Shown here one piece after another: positions 1 through 8,585 of a stretch of 16,388 nt of DNA. Source of the DNA: Treponema sp. (lineage in GTDB: Bacteria > Spirochaetota > Spirochaetia > Treponematales > Breznakiellaceae). The position numbers were made by a program, and so were the translations under genes. Under the pieces are notes generated by a model. That model did no database searches. It had not been told where the DNA came from and saw only the letters and a list, made by a program, of their open reading frames with translations. The stretch is taken from assembly GCA_009780285.1 (NCBI GenBank), contig WRAL01000006.1:1-16388 (forward strand), in the 5' to 3' direction. Each line of letters starts with the position of its first letter. Position 1 is the first letter of the stretch.

Positions 1-3000
1 GTGGTTCGTTAGTTGGGCGCCTATAATGCCGAGGTTTCCGTTGGCGTTCGCGCCCCAGCCCCAAAGCTGGCCGTCGGCGCGGACGGCCAGGCTGTACAGG
101 CCGCCGCTGCTGATGGAAATCCATCGTTGGCCGGCAAGGCTGCCGTCCACTCCGGTAAATTCGCGCGGCGAAAGGACGTTGGGCACGGAAAGGTTTACCC
201 GCACCGCGCCGGTGGCCTGGCCGTGTCCGTCCTGCCCCCAGGTAAAGAGCCGGCCGTCCATGGTTAATCCCATGGAATGGTTGCGCCCGGCCTGCACGAA
301 GCGCCAGGCATTGGCGCCGCTGTGATCGTGGTTTATCCGGCCGGGAAGAAGGGCGCGGCCGCCGTTGGGAAGATCGGATCGGCCAAGCGTGCCGCCGCCG
401 TTGAAGCCCCAGGACCAGGCCACGCCCTGATCGTCGACGGCCACCGTAAAGTCCTGGCCGGCGCTGGCCGTAACCCAGCGGCGGCCCTGCGCCGCCTGAG
501 GATGGAGCGCCTGCACCGGCGCGTGGGCGTTCGCCTCGAAGCCGTTGCCAAGCCGTCCGCTGGAGCCGTTGCCCCAGGCCCAAAGGGTTCCGTCCCTTCG
601 TACCGCCACGGCATGGGCGACGGTGGAGGACACCGAGCTAAAAAGCCATTCGCCCTGATCCCCGCGAATCTGCGCCGCGCTTCCAACCCGCGTCGGGGCG
701 TCGCGGCTTGCGTTCGTTCCGTCGCCTATTTGCCCCACGTTGTTCGCGCCCCAGGCCCAAAGCGTTCCGTCCAGCCGCAGCCCGTAGGAAACGTCCACCC
801 CGCCGGCCACGGCGATCCAGTCGTTCCAGTTTCCGACGCGAATCGGGCGGTCCTGGTTGGCCGTGACGCCGGGCAGGCCCAGCGCCCCTGAGCCGGCGGC
901 GCCCCAGGACCAAAGAGAGCCTCCCTGGCCCGCGCCTCGGCCTTCCTGCCGTATTCCCAGGGTATTTCTCACGCCGCCGCCCACTTCGAGCCAGTCGCTG
1001 TATTCGCCCACTCGTCCGGGAAGATTATGAGGAGTCGTCGCGTTGACCGCGCGGCCAAGCTGCCCGTGGCTGTTGTCGCCCCAGGACCAAAGCTGGCCGC
1101 TCCAGGCGATGGCGAGGGTGTTGTCCTGCCCTATCCGCACAAGCCGCCAGTCGCCGAGCCGCCTTTCGCCGTAAACGATAACCTCGGCCTCGGCGTATAC
1201 GCTTGGATCCTCGAGCCATTCGACGCGTAGGGTGAGCGCCCCGTAGCTTAGGATGTCAAAGGGATCGGCGCCTGCCTCGTCGGCCCCAACGCTCAGCGTC
1301 GCCGTCGCGCCCGAAGGAATAAGGCTCGTGCCCTCCGAGACGTCTTGGGTTACGATGCTCCACCTTAGGTTAGCGGCGGGCGCGCCGTTCGATCCGATGG
1401 CGCTAAAAAGATGGCCGGCCGATCCGCGCGGCGCGGTTGCCGGGCCCGTTAGGTAAATGCCGGTGATCCGCGCGTCGCGCCAGATGGCGAAAAGAGTGAG
1501 GTTGGACAATGCCACGTAGTCACGGCCGGCTTCCGTGCCGCCTGACGCAAGGCTGTTAGCGCTCCAGCCGACAAACTCGTGGCCGGCGACGCTCAGGCCG
1601 CCGGGGGCCGGCAGGACGAAAACCTCGCCGCGAGGCGGATTCATCGCCGCCGGCGCGCCGCCCGTTCCCAGGCCGGCGGGGAAATTCGCGTCGAAGGTTA
1701 CCGTTACGTTCGGCCTGTTCCAAACGGCCTCGAGCGTGGCGTAGCCGTTTACGAGGAACTCGCCCGAGCCGGGCGCATAGACGAGCGTCCCGCCGTCCAG
1801 GCGCCAGCCGACAAGGTCGTGATGAAGGCGAGCGAAGCCCTCGGCGGCGCCCGGCAAGCTGTCCAGCCTTTCGCCGCGCGGCCAATAAAGGTAGAAATTC
1901 GCCGGCCCCGTTCCCGCGCCGGGATCAAAGGAGATCCGGTCCAGGGGCTGGCCCCACACGGCGTAAAGGGTAAGGCCGTTTTCCGGCACGCTCAGGCCGC
2001 CGTCAAGCGGAATGTTAAGCGGATCGTCCGGCCTGGCTCCGGGGCTTCTGTTCCAGGCGTAAATCTCGCGGAAATCCATCGCGAAGCCCGTTCCCGGATG
2101 CGCCTGTATCTCCTCGCCCCAGTACCCTTCCAGCATATTGTCCGCAGGCGCGACTCCGCCGGCCGCGTCGAAGGTTAGGGCGAATCTAGGCCTTTCCCAA
2201 ACGGCATAAAGGGTAAGGTGGCGGTTCGGCATGGCGATGGCGCTTCCGGGCGCGAGAAGGGCGCCGGATTCCGGCGTTTCGCTCCAGCCCGCAAGCCTGT
2301 GGTACTGCCTTTCAAAGCCGCTTTCCGCAACGGAAAAAAGCGCGACCTGCGAACCCCAGGGAAGGCCCGTTTGCAGCCGGGTCGTTCCCAGCGCCGGACG
2401 GCCCGGCAGGTAGGTAATCGTGAATTCCGGGCGCTGCCAGACGGCGTAAAGATCTATGCTTAGCGGGCTGTGCCTGTCCACCGGCATGTTGTACTCCAGC
2501 GGATAGTCGGCCGCCGTCGCGCCGGGATCGCGCGCCCAGCCGATAAGCTCGTGATACTCCCTGTGGAAAACCTCCCCGCGCAAAAGCGCCGGCTGCCCTT
2601 GCAGGACTATAACCGCGTCGGAGGAAAGGCCGGAAATCGGCGCGCCCCCGTTCGCGTCAAAGCTAACCGTTACCTGCAGGGCCTCGCCGTCCAGCCAAGC
2701 CGGAACGAGCGTAACGTCCCTTGTAAACATGAAAGCGTCCTGAGCCAGCGAAAACTGCGCGCCCGGATCTTCGGCATCCACCCAATGGGACAAGTTTTCG
2801 AAGGGCCGGGAAATATCCGCCAGGCCGGGAAGGGTTATTCTTTCCCCATGCAGCATGGTAATCGGCTGGAAGCGGGCCTCAGATCCCGGCGCGACTATGT
2901 CGCCGGAGCCAAGCTCGAAGCGCAGGGTATGGCTGGGCCGCTGCCAAATCGCGTGCAGGATCGTGTCGGAGGTCGCCAAAATGCCTATTTCGTTGGAGCC

Positions 3001-3861
3001 GGGAATGAGGGGAAAGGCGATGGCGCCGGCGGGATCGGCGGCCGGGTTCGTGTCCCAGCCGACGAGGAAGTGCAGGGCCGGAGGAGCGAAGAGGTCGTTC
3101 CGCGCGACGAAATTTTGCCCTTCCCTTATCTCGACCTGGAAAGGCGAGCCGTATCCGCCGTTCGCCCGAAATTCCACCTGATGAAAGCGCGTCCACAGGG
3201 CGCGCAGGGTTTTGGCCACAACCTCGCCGGGGCCAACGTGAATCACCCCGGAAGGCTCAAAGTCCGGATCCCAGGCCGAGGCGGATTCCGCCCAGCCCAG
3301 AAGGATAAAGCCGTCGCCCCGCGCGAAAATGCCGCCCGGAAGGGCAATGTCCCTGCCCGGCGGCGCCTTTAACGTAAAAGAAGCCGGAAGAGCGCCGGAA
3401 TAGCCGGCCGGAAAGTTCGGCTCCAAAACGACCGACGAAAATCCGCCGGGCGTATCGACATGCCACACGGCCCTCATCGTTATGTCCCGCGCGATGGCGC
3501 TTCCATCGGAGGGATAGATCGTCCCCGGCGCGTGAACGGCGCCGGAATCCGTGTAGCGGCTCCAGCCGGAAAAGGCGTAAAAATCCGGGCCTTCGTCGTC
3601 GGAGGTTCTGGGCCTAGTGTTGACGCTTTCATCGATAGGGGGAAGGGTAACGCGCCCCTCCGCCACGGCTATGGGATCCGGCGGGCTTCCCAGGCCGCGA
3701 TTTAGGTCGAACCATACCCTTACGCCCAGGGGCACAGGGGACGGAGCCGGGTTTGTCCCGCCACGGCAAGACGAAAGGGCAAGCGCCGCCCCTCCCAGGG
3801 CGCAAGCGACGAGCGCGACGGCCATGCGCCGCGAAAAGATACCTTGCTCAAAAGCTTTCAT
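1..3861 (-). CDS. Giant repeat lipoprotein A: Lib/InlB-B repeats, Ig-like domain and RCC1 propeller (3' end outside window)
   Basis: The frame is open from an ATG at 3861 to the left edge (1287 codons, no stop), so the C-terminus is missing. Residues 1-32 form a lipoprotein signal: basic start, hydrophobic core, lipobox LSSC with Cys32. A short Pro-rich linker follows. From about residue 50 to 794 there are nine repeats of 70-95 aa, most with a GW motif in the middle (e.g. LVGW, FVGW) and ending in motifs such as LYAVW, LHAIW or LFAIW. This is the Listeria/Bacteroides (Flg_new, InlB-B-like) pattern. Residues about 797-902 look Ig-like. From about 903, seven RCC1 units carry LWSWGDN, LWAWGAN or LWGWGAN cores. 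The paralogue upstream has about 30 residues after its last unit, so little is missing here. The start is supported by AGGAG at 3873-3877. The protein is probably exported, lipidated and surface or periplasmic. Binding or adhesion is inference; no catalytic motif is seen. Confidence 0.9.
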   Translation of the reverse strand, partial: MKAFEQGIFSRRMAVALVACALGGAALALSSCRGGTNPAPSPVPLGVRVWFDLNRGLGSPPDPIAVAEGRVTLPPIDESVNTRPRTSDDEGPDFYAFSGWSRYTDSGAVHAPGTIYPSDGSAIARDITMRAVWHVDTPGGFSSVVLEPNFPAGYSGALPASFTLKAPPGRDIALPGGIFARGDGFILLGWAESASAWDPDFEPSGVIHVGPGEVVAKTLRALWTRFHQVEFRANGGYGSPFQVEIREGQNFVARNDLFAPPALHFLVGWDTNPAADPAGAIAFPLIPGSNEIGILATSDTILHAIWQRPSHTLRFELGSGDIVAPGSEARFQPITMLHGERITLPGLADISRPFENLSHWVDAEDPGAQFSLAQDAFMFTRDVTLVPAWLDGEALQVTVSFDANGGAPISGLSSDAVIVLQGQPALLRGEVFHREYHELIGWARDPGATAADYPLEYNMPVDRHSPLSIDLYAVWQRPEFTITYLPGRPALGTTRLQTGLPWGSQVALFSVAESGFERQYHRLAGWSETPESGALLAPGSAIAMPNRHLTLYAVWERPRFALTFDAAGGVAPADNMLEGYWGEEIQAHPGTGFAMDFREIYAWNRSPGARPDDPLNIPLDGGLSVPENGLTLYAVWGQPLDRISFDPGAGTGPANFYLYWPRGERLDSLPGAAEGFARLHHDLVGWRLDGGTLVYAPGSGEFLVNGYATLEAVWNRPNVTVTFDANFPAGLGTGGAPAAMNPPRGEVFVLPAPGGLSVAGHEFVGWSANSLASGGTEAGRDYVALSNLTLFAIWRDARITGIYLTGPATAPRGSAGHLFSAIGSNGAPAANLRWSIVTQDVSEGTSLIPSGATATLSVGADEAGADPFDILSYGALTLRVEWLEDPSVYAEAEVIVYGERRLGDWRLVRIGQDNTLAIAWSGQLWSWGDNSHGQLGRAVNATTPHNLPGRVGEYSDWLEVGGGVRNTLGIRQEGRGAGQGGSLWSWGAAGSGALGLPGVTANQDRPIRVGNWNDWIAVAGGVDVSYGLRLDGTLWAWGANNVGQIGDGTNASRDAPTRVGSAAQIRGDQGEWLFSSVSSTVAHAVAVRRDGTLWAWGNGSSGRLGNGFEANAHAPVQALHPQAAQGRRWVTASAGQDFTVAVDDQGVAWSWGFNGGGTLGRSDLPNGGRALLPGRINHDHSGANAWRFVQAGRNHSMGLTMDGRLFTWGQDGHGQATGAVRVNLSVPNVLSPREFTGVDGSLAGQRWISISSGGLYSLAVRADGQLWGWGANANGNLGIIGAQLTNH

Positions 3862-3886
3862 CGATACGTATGCTCCTAATTACGCT

Positions 3887-3917
3887 ATTATAAGGAAAGA
3901 AAAACAAAAACTTTCAA
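3887..3917 (-). promoter_or_regulatory. Sigma-70-type promoter of lipoprotein gene A
   Basis: On the minus strand TTGAAA (3912-3917) is followed after 19 bp by a perfect TATAAT (3887-3892). The spacer is T-rich and longer than the 17-bp optimum. Transcription would begin near 3880, giving a leader of about 19 nt that just includes the AGGAG ribosome site at 3873-3877. The surrounding 3862-4034 is AT-rich compared with the genes, as expected for a promoter region, and holds no other gene. Confidence 0.65.
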
Positions 3918-4034
3918 ATCGCATGAAAGTTCGGATCCTTCGCTATACATTTAAATATATGTCGCTATTAGATTGATTTCAAGGGAATTCGTAAGTATTT
4001 CATTTATATGCTTGATTGGTTTGTATTTGAGGAC

Positions 4035-4082
4035 AAAAAAAGCCGCCGTCCCAAGCCTGGAAAACAGGCTTGGGACGGCGGC
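4035..4082 (-). terminator. Strong intrinsic terminator after lipoprotein gene B
   Basis: A perfect 18-bp inverted repeat (arms 4042-4059 and 4065-4082, loop of 5 nt) begins 23 nt beyond the TAG stop of gene B. On the minus strand it is followed directly by seven T (4035-4041). A GC-rich stem plus a U-tract is a canonical rho-independent terminator. The complementary strand has no T run after the stem, so it acts on minus-strand transcription only. It separates the two paralogues into independent transcription units. Confidence 0.95.
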
Positions 4083-4105
4083 GGCCAACAAGGGGCTATA
4101 GGCGC

Positions 4106-7100
4106 CTATTTAGCGCCGTTCGGTCTTAGCACGCGAGTCGCCTTGGTCTGGTTAGATCCTTGCGCCGGCCTGGTGGTAAATACTTCAAGGCCAAGCTGGC
4201 CCCAGTCGTTTACGCCCCAGCCCCACAGCGCGCCGTCTTCCCTTACGGCCAGGCTGAACCAGCCGCCGGCGCTTACGGAAATCCACTTGTGATTCCCCCA
4301 AACAATGTCGTCCTCGTCGTCCTCGCCTTCCTTTACTCCCGTCGGATTAAAGGGCTCCGGGATATCTATCGTATAGCCGGTAGCCATGTTTCCGGTCGTC
4401 TGGCCTCTCTCGTTATCGCCCCAGGACCAAAGGCGTCCGTCCTCGGCTATGGCCAGCGCGTTGTGAACCCCGGCGCTTACCGAACGCCATGTTCCCTCTA
4501 GCCGGCCGGGCGTTGGATTGGCGCCGACGGCGTTAGACCTGTTGACTCCATCGGTACGGCCCAGCTTGCCGAACTCTCCGCTCCCCCAAGTCCAGGCCAC
4601 GCCCTGATCGTCAATCGCGACGGTAAATTCCAGCCCGGCGGAAGCGGAAGCCCAATAACGGCCGGCGGCCTCATCCGGATGCTTCACTTGCACAGGCCAG
4701 GCGTTGCGCGTGGTAATGGCAGGCAAGCCCAGCGCCCCGCCGGCATTGCTCCCCCAGGTCCAGAGCTCGCCGGTCCTGGTTATCGCTACCGCATGGCTGC
4801 TGGCCGCCGCCACGGATCTAAACAGCCAATCGTCGCGGCCCTTCTGCGAATCGGTGCCAACTAGACGCGGCGTCGTCTGCTCTCCGAGCGTCCTGCCGTC
4901 GCCAAGGAGCCCATTGTTCGCGGAGCCCCATGCGTAGAGCTCTCCGGTAGCCCTTATTCCATAGGAAACGCCTATAGTGTCGTTTCCGCCGGCGGCAATG
5001 CTTATCCAGTCGGTAAAAGCGCCAACCTGGATGGGAGTTGCCTGATTGCCTACTGTCCCGCCAATTCCAAGCGCACCATACGAGCGGCGTCCCCAGGCCC
5101 AAAGGCTTCCGCCTTCGGTCTGACCTTCGGGCCGGCCAAAGCCGCGAATGCCCAACGTGTGGTGCAGGCTGCCGGCCACGTCGATCCAGTCCTCGTCCAC
5201 GCCTATTTGAACGGGCAGGGACGCGAAGGTGAGGGGACTGGTGGAGACGCCAAGCTGGGCAGTATCGTTGCGGCCCCAGCCGTAGAGCTTGTCGTCCCAG
5301 GTAATGCCGAAGGTATTGTCCTGGCCAATGCGCACAAGCCTCCATTCGCCGGCTTGCCTGATGCCGAAAATCTCGATCTCGAAGGGCTCGGATACGATAT
5401 CCTTGTTTGTCCTGTGTTCCGCGTAAACGGCGATCCTGCCCCTGCTGCCGAGAATCGAGGCGTCGGCGCCCTCGCCCAGGTCGGAAAGGGCCACGTGAAG
5501 GGTCACGTTAAGGCCGCTGCCGGTAATAACGCCGCCGTGCCGCGTCCGCCATACCAGGTCCGAGGCTTTTACCCCGTTGCCGTGAATGACGGCCGTCAAG
5601 GGCGCCGTTTCCCCGCGCCTCGCTTCGTTGGGGCCGGTTATCGTTATGCTGTTGACCGTGGTGTCCACCCATACGGCGTAAAGGTCCCGGCTTTCGCGAA
5701 GAACCCACCGATCTCCCACGCCGACGACGTTGCCGCCTTCGGCGACCGCGCTCCAGCCGACAAAGGCATGGTCGGCCACATTCATGCCGTGATCGTCCGA
5801 GACGGTAAAGGCCGTGCCCTTTTTGCCGGTGTATGCAGCCGGCGCGGCGCCGCTATTGTCAAAGCCTTCCGGGAAGTTCGCGCGGAAGGTTAGGGTAATG
5901 TCCGGCCAGCGCCAAAGGGCGTAAAGCGTCGTGTCGCCGTCCAGAACAAACTTTTCCGAGCCAAGCGCGTAAAAGCCGTCCTCGCCGTCGATGCCCGCCG
6001 CCGCGGCGCCTTTGTCCCTGCTCCAACCGACAAGCTCGCGGTCTTCCCTGTGGAAGCCGGCGCCGTCGAGCAGGGTTACCTGCGAGCCGCGCGGAGCGTC
6101 CATTTCAAGGCCATCATCCGGCGCCTCCCCGCCGTTCGCGTCGAAGCTGAGGCGGTCGATCGGTTTTTCCCACACGGCGTAGAGCCTTAGGCCCGGGCCT
6201 ATTACCGTAATGTGGCTGTTTTCGAACCCAACGTCCACGGTCGCCCCCGGCGCGTCGCTCCAGCTCCAGCCGACAGGCTCCCAATACCGCCTTGCAAGGC
6301 CCGTTCCGGGATGCGCCTCTATGGTCTGGCCCCATTGCCCGGAAACAAACCTCCGGGCATCCGTCTCGCCCCCGCCAAAGTTTCCGCCGTTAGCGTCAAA
6401 GACTACCTCGTAAACCGGCCATTGCCACAGGGCGTAAAGGACCGCAGATTCCTCGGTAACAAGGAATCCCCCGGATCCCGTCGCGTAAAAGCCGCCGACG
6501 CCGTCCACAAAGGCATTGGTATCGCCGATGATGTCTTCCCGCGCCGTCTCGCTCCAGCCAAACAGTATGCGTGAATTTCTCGTAAAGGAATGTTCGTCCG
6601 GCAGTTCCGGCAGGAACATTCCCCGGCTCCCCTCAAGGTGGAAAGTCCGTTCGCCGCTGCCGTTCGCCTCGAAGTACACAAGGCCCGTCTGCCTTTTCCA
6701 AACCGCGTGGACCTCGAAGGGATCCTCCGAGTTCCATGCGCGGGGAACGGTGATAGCCTGGTCGCGCGGCCATTCCGGCTCGAGGCTTTCGGCGTTGTTC
6801 GACCAGCCGAGCAGATCGTGCCACTCCCTGTCAAAAAGGGCGTTGACATCGGTCAGGACGAAGGGCACTCCCCGCAGCCCTTCGCGCTCGACGATAAAGT
6901 CCTGCTCGTCCTCGCTTCGGAAGTTCGAGCTGAAGACGAAGTTGATAGGCTCAGGCTCGCCCTGGTACCAGAGCGGGACAAGCGTGATATTTTCGCTAAA
7001 GACAAAGGCGTCGGCGCCCAGCGGGAAAGGCGGGCGCGAAAGGTCGGCCTTGTCCAGCCAGCCGCTTAGGTTGTAGCCTTCCTCTTTGTGGTATATTCCC

Positions 7101-8212
7101 GCGTTGCGCCCGGGGAGCGTGGCGGCCTCTCCGCGAAGCCCGACAAGGTCTTCTATGGCCCCTTCCCCGAAGTCCCCCGGCTCGAATTTCACCGTGAATT
7201 TTTCGCGGTACCAGATCGCGTGGAGAACAATGTCCCCGGTCGGCATAATTTCCGTAAAGCCGCTCTCGCCCCTGGGGAAATCAAGATCGAAGCCCCGGTC
7301 GGGGGCCGGATCCACATCGGGATCGCCGTGCCAGCCCATGAAGACATGGTGCTGCGGCGGGGAGAACAGGGCGTTGGGCGCTTCCCGCCCGATCCTTCCC
7401 CTTACGTCATAGCTGACCGATGTCGCGCCGGCCGTGAGCCCCGTGCCCGCGCCGCCGTTCGCCCGGAATTCCACCCTGTGAACCTGATCCCAGATAGCGT
7501 AAAGCGTAAGGTTTATGGCGCCGCCGGAGATGTCGGGGCTAATAATTTGGCCGGGCGCGAACTGCGGGCCGAACGCGTCGTGCCGCGTGTCCCAGCCCAG
7601 CATCACCCAGCCGGGGCGGTCGATGGCCGCGCCGTGAAGCGCCATGTCCCTGCCCAAAGGCGCGCGGAAACGCGAGGTCGCCTTATCCGCCGGCAGCCAG
7701 TCGTCGCCCGGCGCCTGCCAGTTAAAAATTATTTCCGAAAAATTCCCGTCAAAATCGAGAAACCAGACAGCGTAGAGCGTCTTGTCGGCCTTGATGCCCT
7801 CCGCCTCTTCCGGCGGAAATCTGCTCCCTTCCAGGTACACCGGATAAACGGCGCCGGATTCCCGGCCCTCGCTCCAGCCGGAAAATGTCCAGTTTTCAAT
7901 GCTTTCCGCGCCAAAAGACTCGAAAGGATCGTAGGCCTCGTTGGGCCTAAGATTCGCCTCGGCGCCAAGGAAGGGAAGCGTAACGCGCCCATCGCTATTC
8001 ACTCGTTCCCGCTCCGGCGACGTTCCGTCGGACCAATCAAGGTCGAACGAAACCCAGATATCGGAACTGGGCTTCGGATGCGGGCCTGGGCCTGGGCCTG
8101 GATTTGCCGCTCCTTCGCATGAGGCGAAAGCAAGCGCCAAGCCTCCAATAGTCAAGGCTGCAAAAATGAGGCGATTACGCCGCAATAAAGCGGTTTGTTT
8201 TTGGGTTTTCAT
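4106..8212 (-). CDS. Giant repeat lipoprotein B: Lib/InlB-B repeats, Ig-like domain and seven-unit RCC1 propeller
   Basis: This complete gene encodes 1368 aa. Residues 1-32 are a lipoprotein signal with basic residues at 11-14, a hydrophobic core and lipobox FASC ending at Cys32. A Pro-Gly linker follows. Residues about 50-848 hold nine Lib/InlB-B-like repeats whose ends read LYAVW, LYAIW, LHAIW, LVPLW, VHAVW, LYALW, LYAVW, LYALW and LYAVW. Residues about 850-953 are Ig-like (begins SITITGP). Residues about 955-1368 contain seven RCC1 units (LYGWGRN, LWAWGRR, LYAWGSA, LWTWGSN, AWTWGSG, LWSWGDN, LWGWGVN), enough for one closed seven-bladed propeller. The longer frame starting with TTG at 8311 is rejected because that TTG is the -35 box. 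The ATG at 8212 has GGAG five bases upstream and gives the lipoprotein signal. It is paralogous to the gene downstream. In bacteria RCC1 propellers are usually protein-binding; a binding or adhesin role is inference. Confidence 0.93.
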   Translation of the reverse strand: MKTQKQTALLRRNRLIFAALTIGGLALAFASCEGAANPGPGPGPHPKPSSDIWVSFDLDWSDGTSPERERVNSDGRVTLPFLGAEANLRPNEAYDPFESFGAESIENWTFSGWSEGRESGAVYPVYLEGSRFPPEEAEGIKADKTLYAVWFLDFDGNFSEIIFNWQAPGDDWLPADKATSRFRAPLGRDMALHGAAIDRPGWVMLGWDTRHDAFGPQFAPGQIISPDISGGAINLTLYAIWDQVHRVEFRANGGAGTGLTAGATSVSYDVRGRIGREAPNALFSPPQHHVFMGWHGDPDVDPAPDRGFDLDFPRGESGFTEIMPTGDIVLHAIWYREKFTVKFEPGDFGEGAIEDLVGLRGEAATLPGRNAGIYHKEEGYNLSGWLDKADLSRPPFPLGADAFVFSENITLVPLWYQGEPEPINFVFSSNFRSEDEQDFIVEREGLRGVPFVLTDVNALFDREWHDLLGWSNNAESLEPEWPRDQAITVPRAWNSEDPFEVHAVWKRQTGLVYFEANGSGERTFHLEGSRGMFLPELPDEHSFTRNSRILFGWSETAREDIIGDTNAFVDGVGGFYATGSGGFLVTEESAVLYALWQWPVYEVVFDANGGNFGGGETDARRFVSGQWGQTIEAHPGTGLARRYWEPVGWSWSDAPGATVDVGFENSHITVIGPGLRLYAVWEKPIDRLSFDANGGEAPDDGLEMDAPRGSQVTLLDGAGFHREDRELVGWSRDKGAAAAGIDGEDGFYALGSEKFVLDGDTTLYALWRWPDITLTFRANFPEGFDNSGAAPAAYTGKKGTAFTVSDDHGMNVADHAFVGWSAVAEGGNVVGVGDRWVLRESRDLYAVWVDTTVNSITITGPNEARRGETAPLTAVIHGNGVKASDLVWRTRHGGVITGSGLNVTLHVALSDLGEGADASILGSRGRIAVYAEHRTNKDIVSEPFEIEIFGIRQAGEWRLVRIGQDNTFGITWDDKLYGWGRNDTAQLGVSTSPLTFASLPVQIGVDEDWIDVAGSLHHTLGIRGFGRPEGQTEGGSLWAWGRRSYGALGIGGTVGNQATPIQVGAFTDWISIAAGGNDTIGVSYGIRATGELYAWGSANNGLLGDGRTLGEQTTPRLVGTDSQKGRDDWLFRSVAAASSHAVAITRTGELWTWGSNAGGALGLPAITTRNAWPVQVKHPDEAAGRYWASASAGLEFTVAIDDQGVAWTWGSGEFGKLGRTDGVNRSNAVGANPTPGRLEGTWRSVSAGVHNALAIAEDGRLWSWGDNERGQTTGNMATGYTIDIPEPFNPTGVKEGEDDEDDIVWGNHKWISVSAGGWFSLAVREDGALWGWGVNDWGQLGLEVFTTRPAQGSNQTKATRVLRPNGAK
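8082..8101 (-). repeat. Hexanucleotide repeat encoding the Pro-Gly linker of lipoprotein B
   Basis: The 6-bp unit GGGCCT occurs three full times plus a partial copy. On the coding strand it gives the alternating Gly-Pro stretch just after the lipidated Cys32. Gain or loss of one unit would keep the frame and change the tether by two residues. Paralogue A has a Pro-rich linker at the same place without the DNA repeat. Confidence 0.8.
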
Positions 8213-8282
8213 AGATGCTCCAGCAAAAGATGCAAGATGGGAATTCCCTATCCGGAACCCCATACGTTTTACGATACTTCGA

Positions 8283-8311
8283 ATAATATAGCGCCGACGG
8301 GAGAATGTCAA
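8283..8311 (-). promoter_or_regulatory. Near-consensus sigma-70 promoter of lipoprotein gene B
   Basis: A perfect TTGACA (8306-8311) and TATTAT (8283-8288, five of six matches) are separated by exactly 17 bp. The predicted transcription start is near 8276, leaving a leader of about 64 nt before the ATG at 8212. The leader includes the 10-bp palindrome GGGAATTCCC (8239-8248) and GGAG at the ribosome site. The -35 box covers the upstream TTG that a longest-frame reading would take as the start. Confidence 0.85.
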
Positions 8312-8584
8312 GCGTTTTGTCGGGAAGGGCGCGATTCAACAGTACCACTGTTCCCGAATCCGCCGACTCGATAGGCGGGCGAATAATTGGAAACAATAGT
8401 TTGCAGTTCCTAAACTGTGTGGAAGTTCGATACTTTCGATTATTGCATATATGGTCTTGTATTAGAGTAAAGGCAACGGCGAGCATTCGTAAAAAGAGTT
8501 CTTTATGAAGCGCGTTTTCCGAATACAGTAGTCTGATTTTATGAAAGATTAAGGCTTCCGGGGCGGGCTTGTCATGGAGACGAT
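8312..8584 (-). other. Intergenic stretch without recognised gene
   Basis: These 273 bp lie between the promoter of lipoprotein gene B and the MITE-like element. They are more AT-rich than the coding regions. The reading frames crossing them are short, lack a ribosome site and resemble nothing known. No tRNA, CRISPR or transposase fragment is visible. The only structure noted is a short inverted repeat, AACAGT-N3-ACTGTT (8338-8352), about 27 bp upstream of the -35 box, which could be a regulator site but is too short to call. Confidence 0.5.
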
Positions 8585-8585
8585 C

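Noticed and set aside
277..3372. Long plus-strand reading frames of 200-300 codons over lipoprotein A (for example 277-891, 1579-2178, 2470-3372)
   Set aside because: They are antisense to a continuous minus-strand frame with clear repeat domains, and their products are Arg/Ala/Gly/Pro-rich without motifs. High GC explains the lack of stops.
5159..8122. Plus-strand frames over lipoprotein B (5159-5893, 7088-8122)
   Set aside because: Same reason: shadows of the coding strand, no ribosome sites and no recognisable domains.
8239..8248. Palindrome GGGAATTCCC in the lipoprotein B leader; GGGAATTC also at 3983-3990 upstream of gene A
   Set aside because: Too short to claim as a shared regulatory site, and the two lie on different sides of their promoters.
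8213..8311. A 33-residue longer N-terminus for lipoprotein B from TTG at 8311
   Set aside because: That TTG is the first half of the TTGACA -35 box, and the extension would bury the lipoprotein signal. The ATG at 8212 has GGAG in place.
8338..8352. Inverted repeat AACAGT-N3-ACTGTT as an operator upstream of lipoprotein gene B
   Set aside because: Only six bp per arm, a single copy and no matching regulator gene nearby, so it could be chance.
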